Shown here piece after piece: positions 36,138 through 44,601 of a stretch of 47,020 nt of DNA. Within the stretch, counting starts at the first letter, position 1; each line of letters opens with the position of its first letter. Position numbers and translations under genes: made by a program. Where the stretch lies: positions 1-47,020 of the forward strand of contig CAXRCG010000209.1 of NCBI GenBank assembly GCA_964228885.1, given 5' to 3'. This DNA is from UBA4582 sp964228885. Lineage in GTDB: Bacteria; Pseudomonadota; Gammaproteobacteria; Pseudomonadales; Azotimanducaceae. The notes below the pieces were generated by a model. The model searched no databases. It saw only the letters and a program-made list of their open reading frames with translations, and was not told the DNA's origin.

Positions 36138-36898
36138 AAAAGATGGGCACCACCATCAAGGATCATATGTTCTCCCGTGATAATACTGTGGCCATCAATG
36201 AAACTGACAATCGACTCAGCGACAGACTCCGCAGTGCATGTTCTGCCCAGAGGTGCTTTTGCCTCAAGCGCCTGCAGCATCTTTTCGTAAGTTTCTGCGC
36301 CAAGTCCCTGTTCAAGCCACTCGCCCTGAATAAAGCCCGGGCATACGGCGTTGACCCTGATCTCCGGCCCCATGACCCTGGCCAGAGATTTAGTCATTGT
36401 TAACAACGCGCCCTTACTTGCGGCATAGGCAATTGAACTGCCAACTCCCTGCACGCCGGCAATTGATGCAACATTGACCACGGCAGCATCCTGACTGGCA
36501 CGCAACGCTTTTTCAGCAGCCCTGATCATTTGATAGGGCCCTACAACGTTGACACCATAAATATTAAAAAAGTCATCTTTCTCTAGACCCGCAAGATTTC
36601 CATGGGCGTTAAATTTTGTGATGCCAGCATTGTTAACGAGGACGTCAATACGGCCAAATTTCTCCAGCGCCTGCCCAACAATGTTTTTGCACGCGTTATC
36701 GTCAGCAACATCTCCCTGGCAAATTAACGCTTCAACCCCCAAAACCTGACAAGCTTCAGCCGCTTTTATGGCCCCGTCGTGGTTAGAAGCATAATTAATG
36801 ACAACATTAGCGCCTTTTTGAGCTAACAACTTTGCCGTCGCTGCACCTACACCGGAGGAAGACCCTGTAACAATAGCGACTGCACCTTTAAGATTCAT
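36134..36898 (-). CDS. Short-chain dehydrogenase/reductase (FabG-like)
   Basis: The 254-residue SDR has TGSSSGVG (11-18), NYASNH after strand two, VNNAG (88-92), and the catalytic Ser145, Tyr158 and Lys162. It resembles 3-oxoacyl-ACP reductases but could serve another alcohol. It overlaps the M16C peptidase gene that follows it, an unusual partnership that gives no direct clue to substrate. Confidence 0.88.
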   Translation of the reverse strand: MNLKGAVAIVTGSSSGVGAATAKLLAQKGANVVINYASNHDGAIKAAEACQVLGVEALICQGDVADDNACKNIVGQALEKFGRIDVLVNNAGITKFNAHGNLAGLEKDDFFNIYGVNVVGPYQMIRAAEKALRASQDAAVVNVASIAGVQGVGSSIAYAASKGALLTMTKSLARVMGPEIRVNAVCPGFIQGEWLEQGLGAETYEKMLQALEAKAPLGRTCTAESVAESIVSFIDGHSIITGEHMILDGGAHLL

Positions 36899-36932
36899 AT
36901 TTTTACCCTCATTCCATCGAACTGCCCAAGTG

Positions 36933-38603
36933 TTAAACCCCGTCGGGATTTTCTTTCTTGAAGTTATCCCAATATTCCTTGATCGTCTCTTTCATTTCTC
37001 CGTGAAGCATAAGCATCGCAAATAGGTTCGGTAAAGTCATGAGGCCGATTGTCACCGCTGACAACAACCAAATCAGTGAAGTATCTGCTATCGCAGCGAT
37101 GAAGAAGCCGACGACATACGCGATCCTATAGGGAAGCACAGCTTTGAGCCCGAATAGATAAGTCGTGGCGCGGTCACCATAGTATGACCAAGCTACTGCC
37201 GTTGAAAAGGCAAATAACATGAGTCCAATCGAGACGATGTATTTCCCAAAGTCACCAAAGTAACCTCTGGTAAATGCCACAGTTGTCAATTCGACGGAAT
37301 GAATCAAAGATCTACCTCGAGCTGAGACTTCCGTGCTGACACTGCCATCGGCCACCTCGATGGTGCCAGAGTAAGGTGCTCCATCAACATGAAAGCGCAC
37401 ATCTTCTGCAATAGACCGATTATGGATCACCGTCAATCCCATCAGATCTGGCACCCCGGCTGTAACTTCTATCGCTCCGCTAAAGCTCACAACTGTATCT
37501 TCATCAGAGAAATTGAGGTGTTTGAATAATGCTTTTCGATCAATTTCGTTTGTATCGGCATAGGTGCCTTCAACGATTTCCATATCAAATGACTGAAAAT
37601 CATTTTCAAACTTCTCAGTCCACACACCTGAACTCAGAATCACAAGCCCTGTAATCGTACATATAATAATAGTATCGATAAAAGGCTCCAGGATAGAAAC
37701 CATACCCTCCGAGATTGGCTCATGGGCTTTTGCTGCTGCGTGGGCAATTGGCGCAGAGCCCTGCCCCGCTTCGTTTGAAAACAACCCTCGATTAACCCCA
37801 CGATTGAATGCATAGGCAAATGATGCGCCAAGAAATCCGCCGGTTGCGGCAGACCCAGTAAAGGCATCACTGATAACTGCCATAAATGAGGGGCCAATCT
37901 GGTCGATATTCATAAAGATGACGCTTAAGGCCCCAACCAGGTAAAGCAAAGCCATGGTTGGTACAATTCGCTCTGCAACCTGAATGATCCTTTTGACGCC
38001 ACCTATAATGACGAACCCGAGCGCAGCTGCCAGCACGAGCCCTGAAATCCAAGTGGGGATGCCGAATGTCGCCTGCATTCCTGATGCCATGTTATTGCTC
38101 TGAGGCATACTGCCACTACCAAAAGAGCTGATCACAACGGCTGATGCAAAGATCACTGCCAGCCATTTCATATTGAGCCGGCGTTCCATCACATACATTG
38201 GACCACCCACGATATGGCCTTCTTCGTCTTTGCTTCTGTACTTGTGGGATAAAGAGACCTCAACGAACTTGGTTGTCATGCCGAAAAATGCGGTCATCCA
38301 CATCCAAAACAAAGCCGCAGGGCCACCCAAGTAGATGGCAAGGGCAACTCCACCGATGTTACCGGTCCCAACCGTGCCGGAGATTGCTGTGGTTAACGCT
38401 TGAAAATGCGTTGCATCACCTTCGTCTTCTTTCCTGTCATATTTTCCCTTAACAATCCGCCAGGCATGATTAAAAAAGCGTATTTGTGGGAACTTCAGGT
38501 AAATGGTGAAGAAGATGCCCGTGCCGAGAAGCACAAATGGGAAATAGAGGGCTGAGCCCATTAGACTGTCTAAAAAATTGAGTAAACCGGTTAGCGCTTC
38601 CAA
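36933..38603 (-). CDS. Sodium:alanine/glycine symporter (AlsT family) with a large insert
   Basis: From TTG 38603 the protein has 556 residues, about 90 more than the common AlsT/DagA length. Family motifs are LGTGIFFTIYLKFPQIRFF (about 26-44), ALTTAISGTVGTGNIGGVALAI (69-90), FNRGVNRGLFSNEAGQGSAPIAHAAA (266-291) and a final set of membrane helices. Residues about 330-440 form a polar, beta-rich insert between two helices, probably outside the membrane. TTG 38603 has GAAGGG nine bases upstream; the frame also continues to a TTG at 38654, but that lies inside a hairpin. It imports small amino acids with sodium. Confidence 0.9.
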   Translation of the reverse strand: MEALTGLLNFLDSLMGSALYFPFVLLGTGIFFTIYLKFPQIRFFNHAWRIVKGKYDRKEDEGDATHFQALTTAISGTVGTGNIGGVALAIYLGGPAALFWMWMTAFFGMTTKFVEVSLSHKYRSKDEEGHIVGGPMYVMERRLNMKWLAVIFASAVVISSFGSGSMPQSNNMASGMQATFGIPTWISGLVLAAALGFVIIGGVKRIIQVAERIVPTMALLYLVGALSVIFMNIDQIGPSFMAVISDAFTGSAATGGFLGASFAYAFNRGVNRGLFSNEAGQGSAPIAHAAAKAHEPISEGMVSILEPFIDTIIICTITGLVILSSGVWTEKFENDFQSFDMEIVEGTYADTNEIDRKALFKHLNFSDEDTVVSFSGAIEVTAGVPDLMGLTVIHNRSIAEDVRFHVDGAPYSGTIEVADGSVSTEVSARGRSLIHSVELTTVAFTRGYFGDFGKYIVSIGLMLFAFSTAVAWSYYGDRATTYLFGLKAVLPYRIAYVVGFFIAAIADTSLIWLLSAVTIGLMTLPNLFAMLMLHGEMKETIKEYWDNFKKENPDGV

Positions 38604-38639
38604 ATGGCAAATCCCTTCTGCTTTTATTGTTTTATCTTT

Positions 38640-38669
38640 GGTTTTCCTGTGCAACGAAACCGGAAAACC
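38640..38669 (-). promoter_or_regulatory. 8-base inverted repeat in the AlsT leader
   Basis: GGTTTTCC (38640-38647) and GGAAAACC (38662-38669) form an exact inverted repeat with a 14-base loop, ending 37 bases before the predicted TTG start of the symporter. It could be a leader hairpin or an operator. It also argues against the upstream TTG at 38654, which lies in its loop. Confidence 0.35.
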
Positions 38670-38685
38670 GCCCTCGCCGAGTCAA

Positions 38686-38712
38686 AGCCCACTCTTCCTA
38701 AAAGAGCGGGCT
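38686..38712 (-). terminator. Hairpin after gorA
   Basis: On the minus strand AGCCCGCTCTT pairs with AAGAGTGGGCT (11 pairs with one G.U) around a five-base loop, 61 bases past the gorA stop, followed only by TTT. In plus-strand RNA the wobble position becomes a mismatch, so the structure suits minus-strand transcripts. It could end gorA transcription or lie in the AlsT leader. Confidence 0.45.
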
Positions 38713-38772
38713 CGACCATATCAAATTAACAACATATTGGGTAGAAATGTGCCCCAAGAGGTTACACGGTGA

Positions 38773-40176
38773 TTACAAGCTAGTGACCTCTTCTCGCATG
38801 GTCACGAATTCCTCAGCTGCAGTCGGGTGAATGCCGACCGTCGCGTCGAAAATTGCCTTGGTCGCGCCGGCTTTCATCGCGATGGCGACACCTTGAATGA
38901 TTTCACCAGCCTCTGGACCCACCATATGAACGCCAACCACAACATCAGTTTTGCGATCAACAATAATTTTCATCATGTTCTTTTCATCGCTACCACTGAG
39001 TGTGTGTTTCATTGCTCGATAGATTGATCGGAAGACGGCAACATCACCATATTTGTCGCGCGCCTCTTGCTCGGTTAAGCCTACCGTACCGATGTTCGGC
39101 TGACAGAAGACGGCGGTAGCTATGTTTTCGTAATCCATCTTGGTTGGGGTGTTCATGTACTGAGTCTTTACAAATGTCATTGCCTCTTCAATGGCGACCG
39201 GCGTTAGCTGAACTTTGTCTATGACATCCCCCAGTGCATAGATTGAGGGAACCGAAGTCTGATAATAGTCATCAACAATAATCGCTCCATTCTCTTTGCA
39301 CTTCACATCGACATTTTCCAGTCCGATATCGTGTATCGCCGGCACTCTGCCTGTTGCGTAAAGCACAATATCAAATTCCTCAGTCCTGCCTTGGTCAGGA
39401 TGTTTTTCGCTCTCACCGACTTGAGTGATTGGCTCTTTGAAAGTCACTTTCAATTTACCGTTCGGGCGTTTTTCAACTTTCTCCATATGAGAATTAAAAT
39501 GGAGATTGATATCTTTTTTGTTCAACTCGTCTCTTACCAACTGCCGCACATCCTCATCAAAATGTCGGAGAAATAGGGAGCCGCGATAAGATAGATGACT
39601 TTCGGCGCCCAGACCTGCAAAAATGCCTGCAAATTCGACGGCTATGTAACCGCCGCCGACAACGAGCACGCGCTTCGGCAATTCATCTAGAAAGAATGCT
39701 TCGTTAGATGTAATGACCAGATCATTGCCTGGAAAGTCCGGCACATAGGGCCAACCTCCGGTTGCGATGAGTATTTTTTCAGTCGAAACAACCTGGTCAC
39801 CGATGGAGACATGGTGTTCGTCTACGATTCTAGCTCTACCATCGAAATGAGATACGCCGGTTGAATCTAGCATGCCGCGGTAGATGCCGTTCAGTCGGGA
39901 TATCTCTGTGTTCTTATTTTCGATTAGTTTCTGCCAGCTAAAACTAGGGTTTACTTCATCCCAGCCGAATCCCCTAGCATTTTCATAATCCTCTGAAAAG
40001 TGAGAAGCATAAACCAGTAATTTCTTAGGAACGCAACCGACATTGACGCAGGTGCCGCCCATATAGCGATCCTCAGCGGTAGCGACTCGTTTTCCCTGAG
40101 CCGCGCTCATTCTGGCTGCTCTAACGCCACCGGAACCCACGCCGATGACAAAAAGGTCATATTCAAATTCAGACAT
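38773..40176 (-). CDS. gorA: Glutathione-disulfide reductase
   Basis: The 467-residue flavoprotein has the FAD motif VIGVGSGGVRAAR (about 10-22), the redox disulfide GGTCVNVGC (Cys43, Cys48), the NADPH-binding GGGYIAVEFAGIFAGLG followed by arginines (SYRGSLFLRHF) that favour NADPH, TGRVP, and the C-terminal active-site motif GIHPTAAEE with the catalytic His-Glu pair. It reduces oxidised glutathione in the cytoplasm. A clear CGGAG precedes the start. The CVNVGC and HPTAAEE contexts separate it from lipoamide and mercuric reductases. Confidence 0.95.
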   Translation of the reverse strand: MSEFEYDLFVIGVGSGGVRAARMSAAQGKRVATAEDRYMGGTCVNVGCVPKKLLVYASHFSEDYENARGFGWDEVNPSFSWQKLIENKNTEISRLNGIYRGMLDSTGVSHFDGRARIVDEHHVSIGDQVVSTEKILIATGGWPYVPDFPGNDLVITSNEAFFLDELPKRVLVVGGGYIAVEFAGIFAGLGAESHLSYRGSLFLRHFDEDVRQLVRDELNKKDINLHFNSHMEKVEKRPNGKLKVTFKEPITQVGESEKHPDQGRTEEFDIVLYATGRVPAIHDIGLENVDVKCKENGAIIVDDYYQTSVPSIYALGDVIDKVQLTPVAIEEAMTFVKTQYMNTPTKMDYENIATAVFCQPNIGTVGLTEQEARDKYGDVAVFRSIYRAMKHTLSGSDEKNMMKIIVDRKTDVVVGVHMVGPEAGEIIQGVAIAMKAGATKAIFDATVGIHPTAAEEFVTMREEVTSL

Positions 40177-40296
40177 CTAAAACTCCGTAACAAATCCAAC
40201 CTATAGCAAGTGACATTAAATCACTCACTTGCCAAACGGACTGGGATTGTCTCACAATTATCTCTATTGAAATCCACATGCCATTAATTTGCTGAA

Positions 40297-40872
40297 ATGA
40301 AATTTAAATTAACGCCATTTCGACCATCCGAGTTAGCAGATCAAATCAAAGGAGAAATAACACTTACCGGGAATCGACTCAGTTGTCGTTTTATCATTTC
40401 ACCTTGTTCCGAATCGATCAAATGGCCCGCACCCTCTAACAAGATTTCGTCGAAAACAGAATCAGACAGACATCACAAGCTGTGGCAGCACACTTGTTTT
40501 GAGTTGTTTCTGGGTATGCCGGGAGAACCCGGGTATATCGAGCTGAATATTGCATCGAATGGCAATTGGCAATGTTATCAATTTGATGAAGTCCGCGAAG
40601 GTATGCAGGTTTCGGAAATGCTTAATTTGGAAAGTAGCGAGTTTACACTGAACGGAAGTATCGCTAACTTTGATTTCACGCTGGCACACAGCTTTCCAAT
40701 CGACGCTGCAACACAGATCAAAACCGGTATTTCGGTTGTGATTGAAACGCAATCAGCCGATAATCCAAGTTCCAAAGAACTCCACTATTACGCGCTGGCT
40801 CACCTTGGGCCTCATCCGGATTTTCATCGTCGTGACGCCCACATCATTCAACTTACAGCGGATCAATTATGA
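40297..40872 (+). CDS. DOMON-like domain protein
   Basis: The 191-residue protein has a beta-rich pattern with LWQHTCFELFLGM (about 67-80), YIELNIASNGNWQCYQFD (about 85-102) and HYYALAHLGPHPDFHRRDAHI near the end. These are features of a DOMON-like (CBM9-related) family of unknown function found next to NamZ-type genes. There is no signal peptide. Its stop overlaps the start of the next gene as ATGA, so the two are produced together. Confidence 0.75.
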   Translation: MKFKLTPFRPSELADQIKGEITLTGNRLSCRFIISPCSESIKWPAPSNKISSKTESDRHHKLWQHTCFELFLGMPGEPGYIELNIASNGNWQCYQFDEVREGMQVSEMLNLESSEFTLNGSIANFDFTLAHSFPIDAATQIKTGISVVIETQSADNPSSKELHYYALAHLGPHPDFHRRDAHIIQLTADQL

Positions 40873-42074
40873 GCTTTTGCTTTGGTATTGATGAGTTACT
40901 TAACTCAGCATCACAACTTTCTTACCTAAAATCAAAGCGAGTAGGCCTAGTCGCTCACCCAGCTTCGATAACCTCAAAGCAAGAACACACGCTGGATGCG
41001 TTGATCGCGAAAGGTCTAAAACCTGACTACGTATTTGGTCCACAGCACGGCATGCGAGGAGAAAAGCAGGACAACATGATCGAGACCGATGACTATTTCG
41101 ATCCTGTACACCAAATTCAGGTAATCAGCCTTTATGGAAAGCATAGAAGACCGACCTCGGAAATGCTTGAACCGCTAGATATTATCCTTTTCGACCTGCA
41201 GGATATCGGTTGTCGTATTTACACCTACATAGCGACCATGATGTATTTCGCCGATGCTTGCAGTGATAATGGTGTTGAGCTTTGGATTCTCGACCGGCCA
41301 AATCCGGCAGGTCGGCCGCTTGATGGTCTGGTACTCGAATCCGGACATGAAAGCTTCGTTGGTAGCGCAGAACTACCTACTCGCCATGGATTGACGATTG
41401 GGGAGCTCTGCAACTGGTATTGCGATAATAAAGCACCCGGTTGTAACAGGACCATCGTTGAGATGAAAGGCTACACGCCGAATCAGTTACCGGGGTTCGG
41501 TTGGCCGACAAACGAGATAACATGGGTAAACCCAAGCCCTAATGCTGCTAGCCTTAATATGGCGCGCTGTTTTCCAGGAACTGTGTTACTCGAAGGTACA
41601 ACACTTTCAGAAGGTCGCGGCACAACGATTCCGTTGGAGGTTATTGGCGCACCTGACTTCCCAGCAACAGAGGCGCTTGAGTTACTGAGAACACATAGAC
41701 CAGATTGGTTAGCAGGGGTTTACATACGCCCCTGCTATTTTGAACCAACATTCCACAAGCACGTTGGTCAAATGTGCCAGGGTTTGCAAATACACACGGA
41801 TTTTTCAGGCTATGGTCATGGCGAGTTTGTGCCCTTCCGATTAATAGCAGGATTACTCAAGAGTTTGAGACTACTAGTACCCGACTATCCCCTATGGCGC
41901 GATCATGATTATGAATATGAACTTTCCAGGCGCCCAATAGATGTTATTAATGGAGGTTACTATCTTCGCGAATGGGTTGACGATATGGACGCAAGTTTTT
42001 CCCAACTGGAGAACTTGCTCGTTCAACAGCTAGCGAGCTGGGATAAAGAGCGCGAGCCATTCTTACTATACTGA
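40869..42074 (+). CDS. namZ: NamZ-type exo-beta-N-acetylmuramidase (DUF1343)
   Basis: The 401-residue protein belongs to DUF1343, whose characterised member NamZ removes N-acetylmuramic acid from the non-reducing end of peptidoglycan fragments. Motifs are RVGLVAHPASIT (about 24-35), FGPQHGMRGEKQDNM (56-70), DIILFDLQDIGCRIYTYIATM (about 104-124), LDRPNPAGR and CFPGTVLLEGTTLSEGRGT. Unlike many homologues it has no signal peptide, so it would act on cytoplasmic or recycled muropeptides. The role is from family knowledge. Confidence 0.88.
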   Translation: MSFCFGIDELLNSASQLSYLKSKRVGLVAHPASITSKQEHTLDALIAKGLKPDYVFGPQHGMRGEKQDNMIETDDYFDPVHQIQVISLYGKHRRPTSEMLEPLDIILFDLQDIGCRIYTYIATMMYFADACSDNGVELWILDRPNPAGRPLDGLVLESGHESFVGSAELPTRHGLTIGELCNWYCDNKAPGCNRTIVEMKGYTPNQLPGFGWPTNEITWVNPSPNAASLNMARCFPGTVLLEGTTLSEGRGTTIPLEVIGAPDFPATEALELLRTHRPDWLAGVYIRPCYFEPTFHKHVGQMCQGLQIHTDFSGYGHGEFVPFRLIAGLLKSLRLLVPDYPLWRDHDYEYELSRRPIDVINGGYYLREWVDDMDASFSQLENLLVQQLASWDKEREPFLLY

Positions 42075-42399
42075 ATAGGTAGCGATGACAGCGTCATTGT
42101 GGTCGTTGAAAGTTTGATTCATTGAGCAAACAACTAGCCAGAGTCACAAGCTTGTACTGTTATTGAGCCATCTTCTCAAACAAGCTCACTGGTTTCTGGC
42201 GAAATCGGCGCGCAGCCAGATAAAATGATGGTATTTCTGTCGCGGGAATCGGATAAAAACCAGCAAAGCCGTGGCCGACTCTTCCCAATATTCTCGGGCT
42301 TTATTCTCAAAGACTTTGGCGGGATGCTTATTATTGCAGTTAACGCCAGAGCCTTTGTAACAAGTCGCCATCCCGGTTAGTCTCTAGTACTATAAGTAC
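42075..42399. other. 325-base gap before the phosphorylase cluster
   Basis: No recognised gene. A 61-residue open frame lies on the minus strand (42186-42371) without a convincing ribosome site or family resemblance. A promoter for the 42400-45558 gene run is expected here, but none is evident. Confidence 0.45.
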
Positions 42400-43269
42400 A
42401 TGGATGACCATCTGAAAAACATTAGCCCTTTTCCCTCTGCGAAAATAGCGGTGCTCGGAGGTACATTCCTCAACGACTTACTATTCGGTACTGACATTCT
42501 AAAAGGCTATACCGAAGTCAAAACCCCGACAGGTACCTCTCCACGAATTTACTATGGTGAGAGCACAGAAATACCTTTCTACTATGTGCACTTTCATGGC
42601 GAAGGAAAGTGGCTTGAAACCTGGATAGCACTTAGGGACCTTGGCGTCACGGAAGCAATTGGCGGTGCAACTGCAGGTGGTATTAATCAGTTACTCAAAA
42701 CCGGCGATTTTATTATCCCTAGCGACTTTTTAGACAAGAACGTCGATCGGGTGTCAAATATTCCCGTCGAATATCTGGCTGACCCGCGCCATGCCTTGTG
42801 TCGTTTCAATCCTCCTTTCGATGAAACGCTGAGAAAACTATTGCTGGAAGAAACCCGGTCGGTTATTCGAGCTGATACTACGCTGCCCGATATTAATGTC
42901 ATCGATGGCGGGGTTGTACTTCAATCAAGGTTTGGTCGATTCGAAACGGTTGCTGAGATCGATGGTTATCGGCGGGAAGGCGCTGATCTCGTTACTCATA
43001 ATTTGACCACAGAAATTGTATTCGCAAGACAACTGGGCATTCATTTTGCAGCACTGAATGTGATCAGCAACCCCGCTGAAGGCGTTGCACCATGGACCCT
43101 CGACTCACTAACGGATGTGTATAGGCGTCTAAATCCTATAAGCTGGAATATTCTCGAAGGGTTATTACCACGAATAGCCGCGATTCCCACTGATAAAGAG
43201 CGCACGCTGGTTGGCCAACGTGAGCATCCTCCACTTAGTTATCTCGACGCGATAAAAGATGACAAATAA
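42400..43269 (+). CDS. Divergent MTAP/PNP-family nucleoside phosphorylase-like protein
   Basis: The 289-residue protein follows the methylthioadenosine/purine nucleoside phosphorylase fold: IAVLGGT (16-22), VKTPTGTSPRIYYG (about 40-53), EAIGGATAGGI (85-95), TGDFIIPSDFLDKN (101-114), FGRFETVAEI (178-187), GADLVTHNLTTEIVFARQLGI (194-214). Key positions differ from MTAP: the phosphate-site RHG is FHG (65-67), the GMT/NMT motif before the Pro-Glu helix is THNLTTE, and the base-binding TDxD is SNPAEG (223-228). The substrate may not be methylthioadenosine. It is the first gene of an overlapping run and the start of the following dioxygenase lies in its last codons. Confidence 0.75.
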   Translation: MDDHLKNISPFPSAKIAVLGGTFLNDLLFGTDILKGYTEVKTPTGTSPRIYYGESTEIPFYYVHFHGEGKWLETWIALRDLGVTEAIGGATAGGINQLLKTGDFIIPSDFLDKNVDRVSNIPVEYLADPRHALCRFNPPFDETLRKLLLEETRSVIRADTTLPDINVIDGGVVLQSRFGRFETVAEIDGYRREGADLVTHNLTTEIVFARQLGIHFAALNVISNPAEGVAPWTLDSLTDVYRRLNPISWNILEGLLPRIAAIPTDKERTLVGQREHPPLSYLDAIKDDK

Positions 43270-44146
43270 TCTGACAATAGTACCTCTAACAACCTCATTG
43301 GGCGCAGAAATACGGGGCGTCAATTTGGCCGAGGTACAGCTTAAGGATGTTGCTGATTTCGTTGATTTACTCAACCTGCACAAAGTTCTTTTCTTCCCTG
43401 ATCAATCTTTAACGGTTGATCAGCATGTCGCGTTCGGCGCACTGTTTGGAGAGCTTCAGGGGCATCCCCATTATGAAAACCCCATCACCAAACATGAGCA
43501 GATATTTGAACTTGCGGCGAGCCATGGCGGTGTAGCCGATGAATGGCATTCAGATATCTCTTTCAAACCATCTCCTGCGTTGTACTCCATCCTGAAGATG
43601 GTTAAGTGTCCCGCAATCGGCGGAGATACAATATGGACGAACCCTGAAGCAGCTTACGAGGCGCTGACTCCGCCCCTGCGAGCGTTATGTGACGGTTTAT
43701 CTGCATTGCATACCGCCGAAGCACACGGTCGCCCAGAGGTCATGGCGGTCCATCCCGTCGTGCGAATTCACCCTGATACAGGAAAGCGCAGCCTATTTGT
43801 GAATGAGCATTTCACAAAAAGGTTAGTTGAAATGAGCATCGAGGAAAGTAATTATTGGCTAACATACCTTACCCGCTGGGTAGGCAAGACGCGCTTTTCC
43901 GTACGCTACCGCTGGCAGGCTGGGACCATTGCAATGTGGGATAATCGCTGCACCCAGCACAAGGTGCTTAATGACTTTTCTGAGGAGCGTATCATTCAAA
44001 GAGTGACCGTCATGGGTGATCAACCTGAGGGTGGGCAACCGCAATGGCCGGCATATACAAGCAGTCTGAATGCGAGTGACACCAGTCGGTATGATGCGCC
44101 TTTGTTGGAATATTTCGCTAAAGCATCTGACATTGAAAACAACTGA
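43259..44146 (+). CDS. TauD/TfdA-family Fe(II)/2-oxoglutarate dioxygenase
   Basis: The 295-residue protein has the family's iron site His97-x-Asp99 (EWHSDISF) and distal His234 (WDNRCTQHKVLNDF), plus the 2-oxoglutarate arginine Arg248 (RIIQRVTVMGD). IRGVNLAEV near the start and CPAIGGDTIWTNPEAAYEAL are typical. TauD proper releases sulfite from taurine, but this family hydroxylates many substrates, and nothing here points to taurine. It overlaps the phosphorylase-like gene by 11 bases and the Nudix gene by 14. Confidence 0.9.
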   Translation: MTNNLTIVPLTTSLGAEIRGVNLAEVQLKDVADFVDLLNLHKVLFFPDQSLTVDQHVAFGALFGELQGHPHYENPITKHEQIFELAASHGGVADEWHSDISFKPSPALYSILKMVKCPAIGGDTIWTNPEAAYEALTPPLRALCDGLSALHTAEAHGRPEVMAVHPVVRIHPDTGKRSLFVNEHFTKRLVEMSIEESNYWLTYLTRWVGKTRFSVRYRWQAGTIAMWDNRCTQHKVLNDFSEERIIQRVTVMGDQPEGGQPQWPAYTSSLNASDTSRYDAPLLEYFAKASDIENN

Positions 44147-44543
44147 GTTTAAAACGGCAAGATGTGTACTGAAATGGGACGATCGCTATTTATTAGTGGT
44201 TCACAGAGGACAATTACGCGCAAGCAATAAATGGGGTTTACCGGGAGGTCATGTTGAACCCGGGGAAAATGGCGTTGAAACCGTCAGGCGAGAACTGGAA
44301 GAAGAATTATCGATAAGTCCTAGCGAGTTTACGATGATTGGAGATTTTTATTATAAGCGTCACCATCATCGAATTTACGGTGCGGAAATCACCGAGCCGA
44401 TTGCAAAATATAATCGTCGCGAGCTGCATAAAATTGCTTGGTTTCCATTAGCTTCCGTGGAAGCTTTAGCGCTTCAAGATGAACTGCATGCCGGCTATGA
44501 AGCAAATGCCATCACAGCATTCAATGCCATCAACTCGCAATAA
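44133..44543 (+). CDS. Nudix hydrolase
   Basis: From TTG 44133 the protein has 136 residues, starting with FKTARCVLKWDDRYLLVVHR, the usual first strands of a Nudix fold. The Nudix box is GHVEPGENGVETVRRELEEELSI, with all acidic residues in place and only the final Gly changed to Ser. Nudix enzymes cleave nucleoside diphosphates linked to other groups. The TTG start lies inside the end of the dioxygenase gene, so translation is coupled; the frame is open further upstream to 44070 but there overlaps coding sequence. Confidence 0.85.
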   Translation: MKTTEFKTARCVLKWDDRYLLVVHRGQLRASNKWGLPGGHVEPGENGVETVRRELEEELSISPSEFTMIGDFYYKRHHHRIYGAEITEPIAKYNRRELHKIAWFPLASVEALALQDELHAGYEANAITAFNAINSQ

Positions 44544-44601
44544 ACCAGCTATAAAAGTACTAAATTTAGATAATACGCAACACAAGCCTGTGATTATCAT
44601 T

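Noticed and set aside
38604..38772. Possible glycine or other riboswitch before the sodium:amino acid symporter
   Set aside because: The leader contains hairpins, but none of the conserved core sequences of glycine, guanidine or lysine riboswitches is present.
42186..42371. 61-residue minus-strand frame in the gap after namZ
   Set aside because: No clear ribosome site, no known motif, and length within chance expectation.
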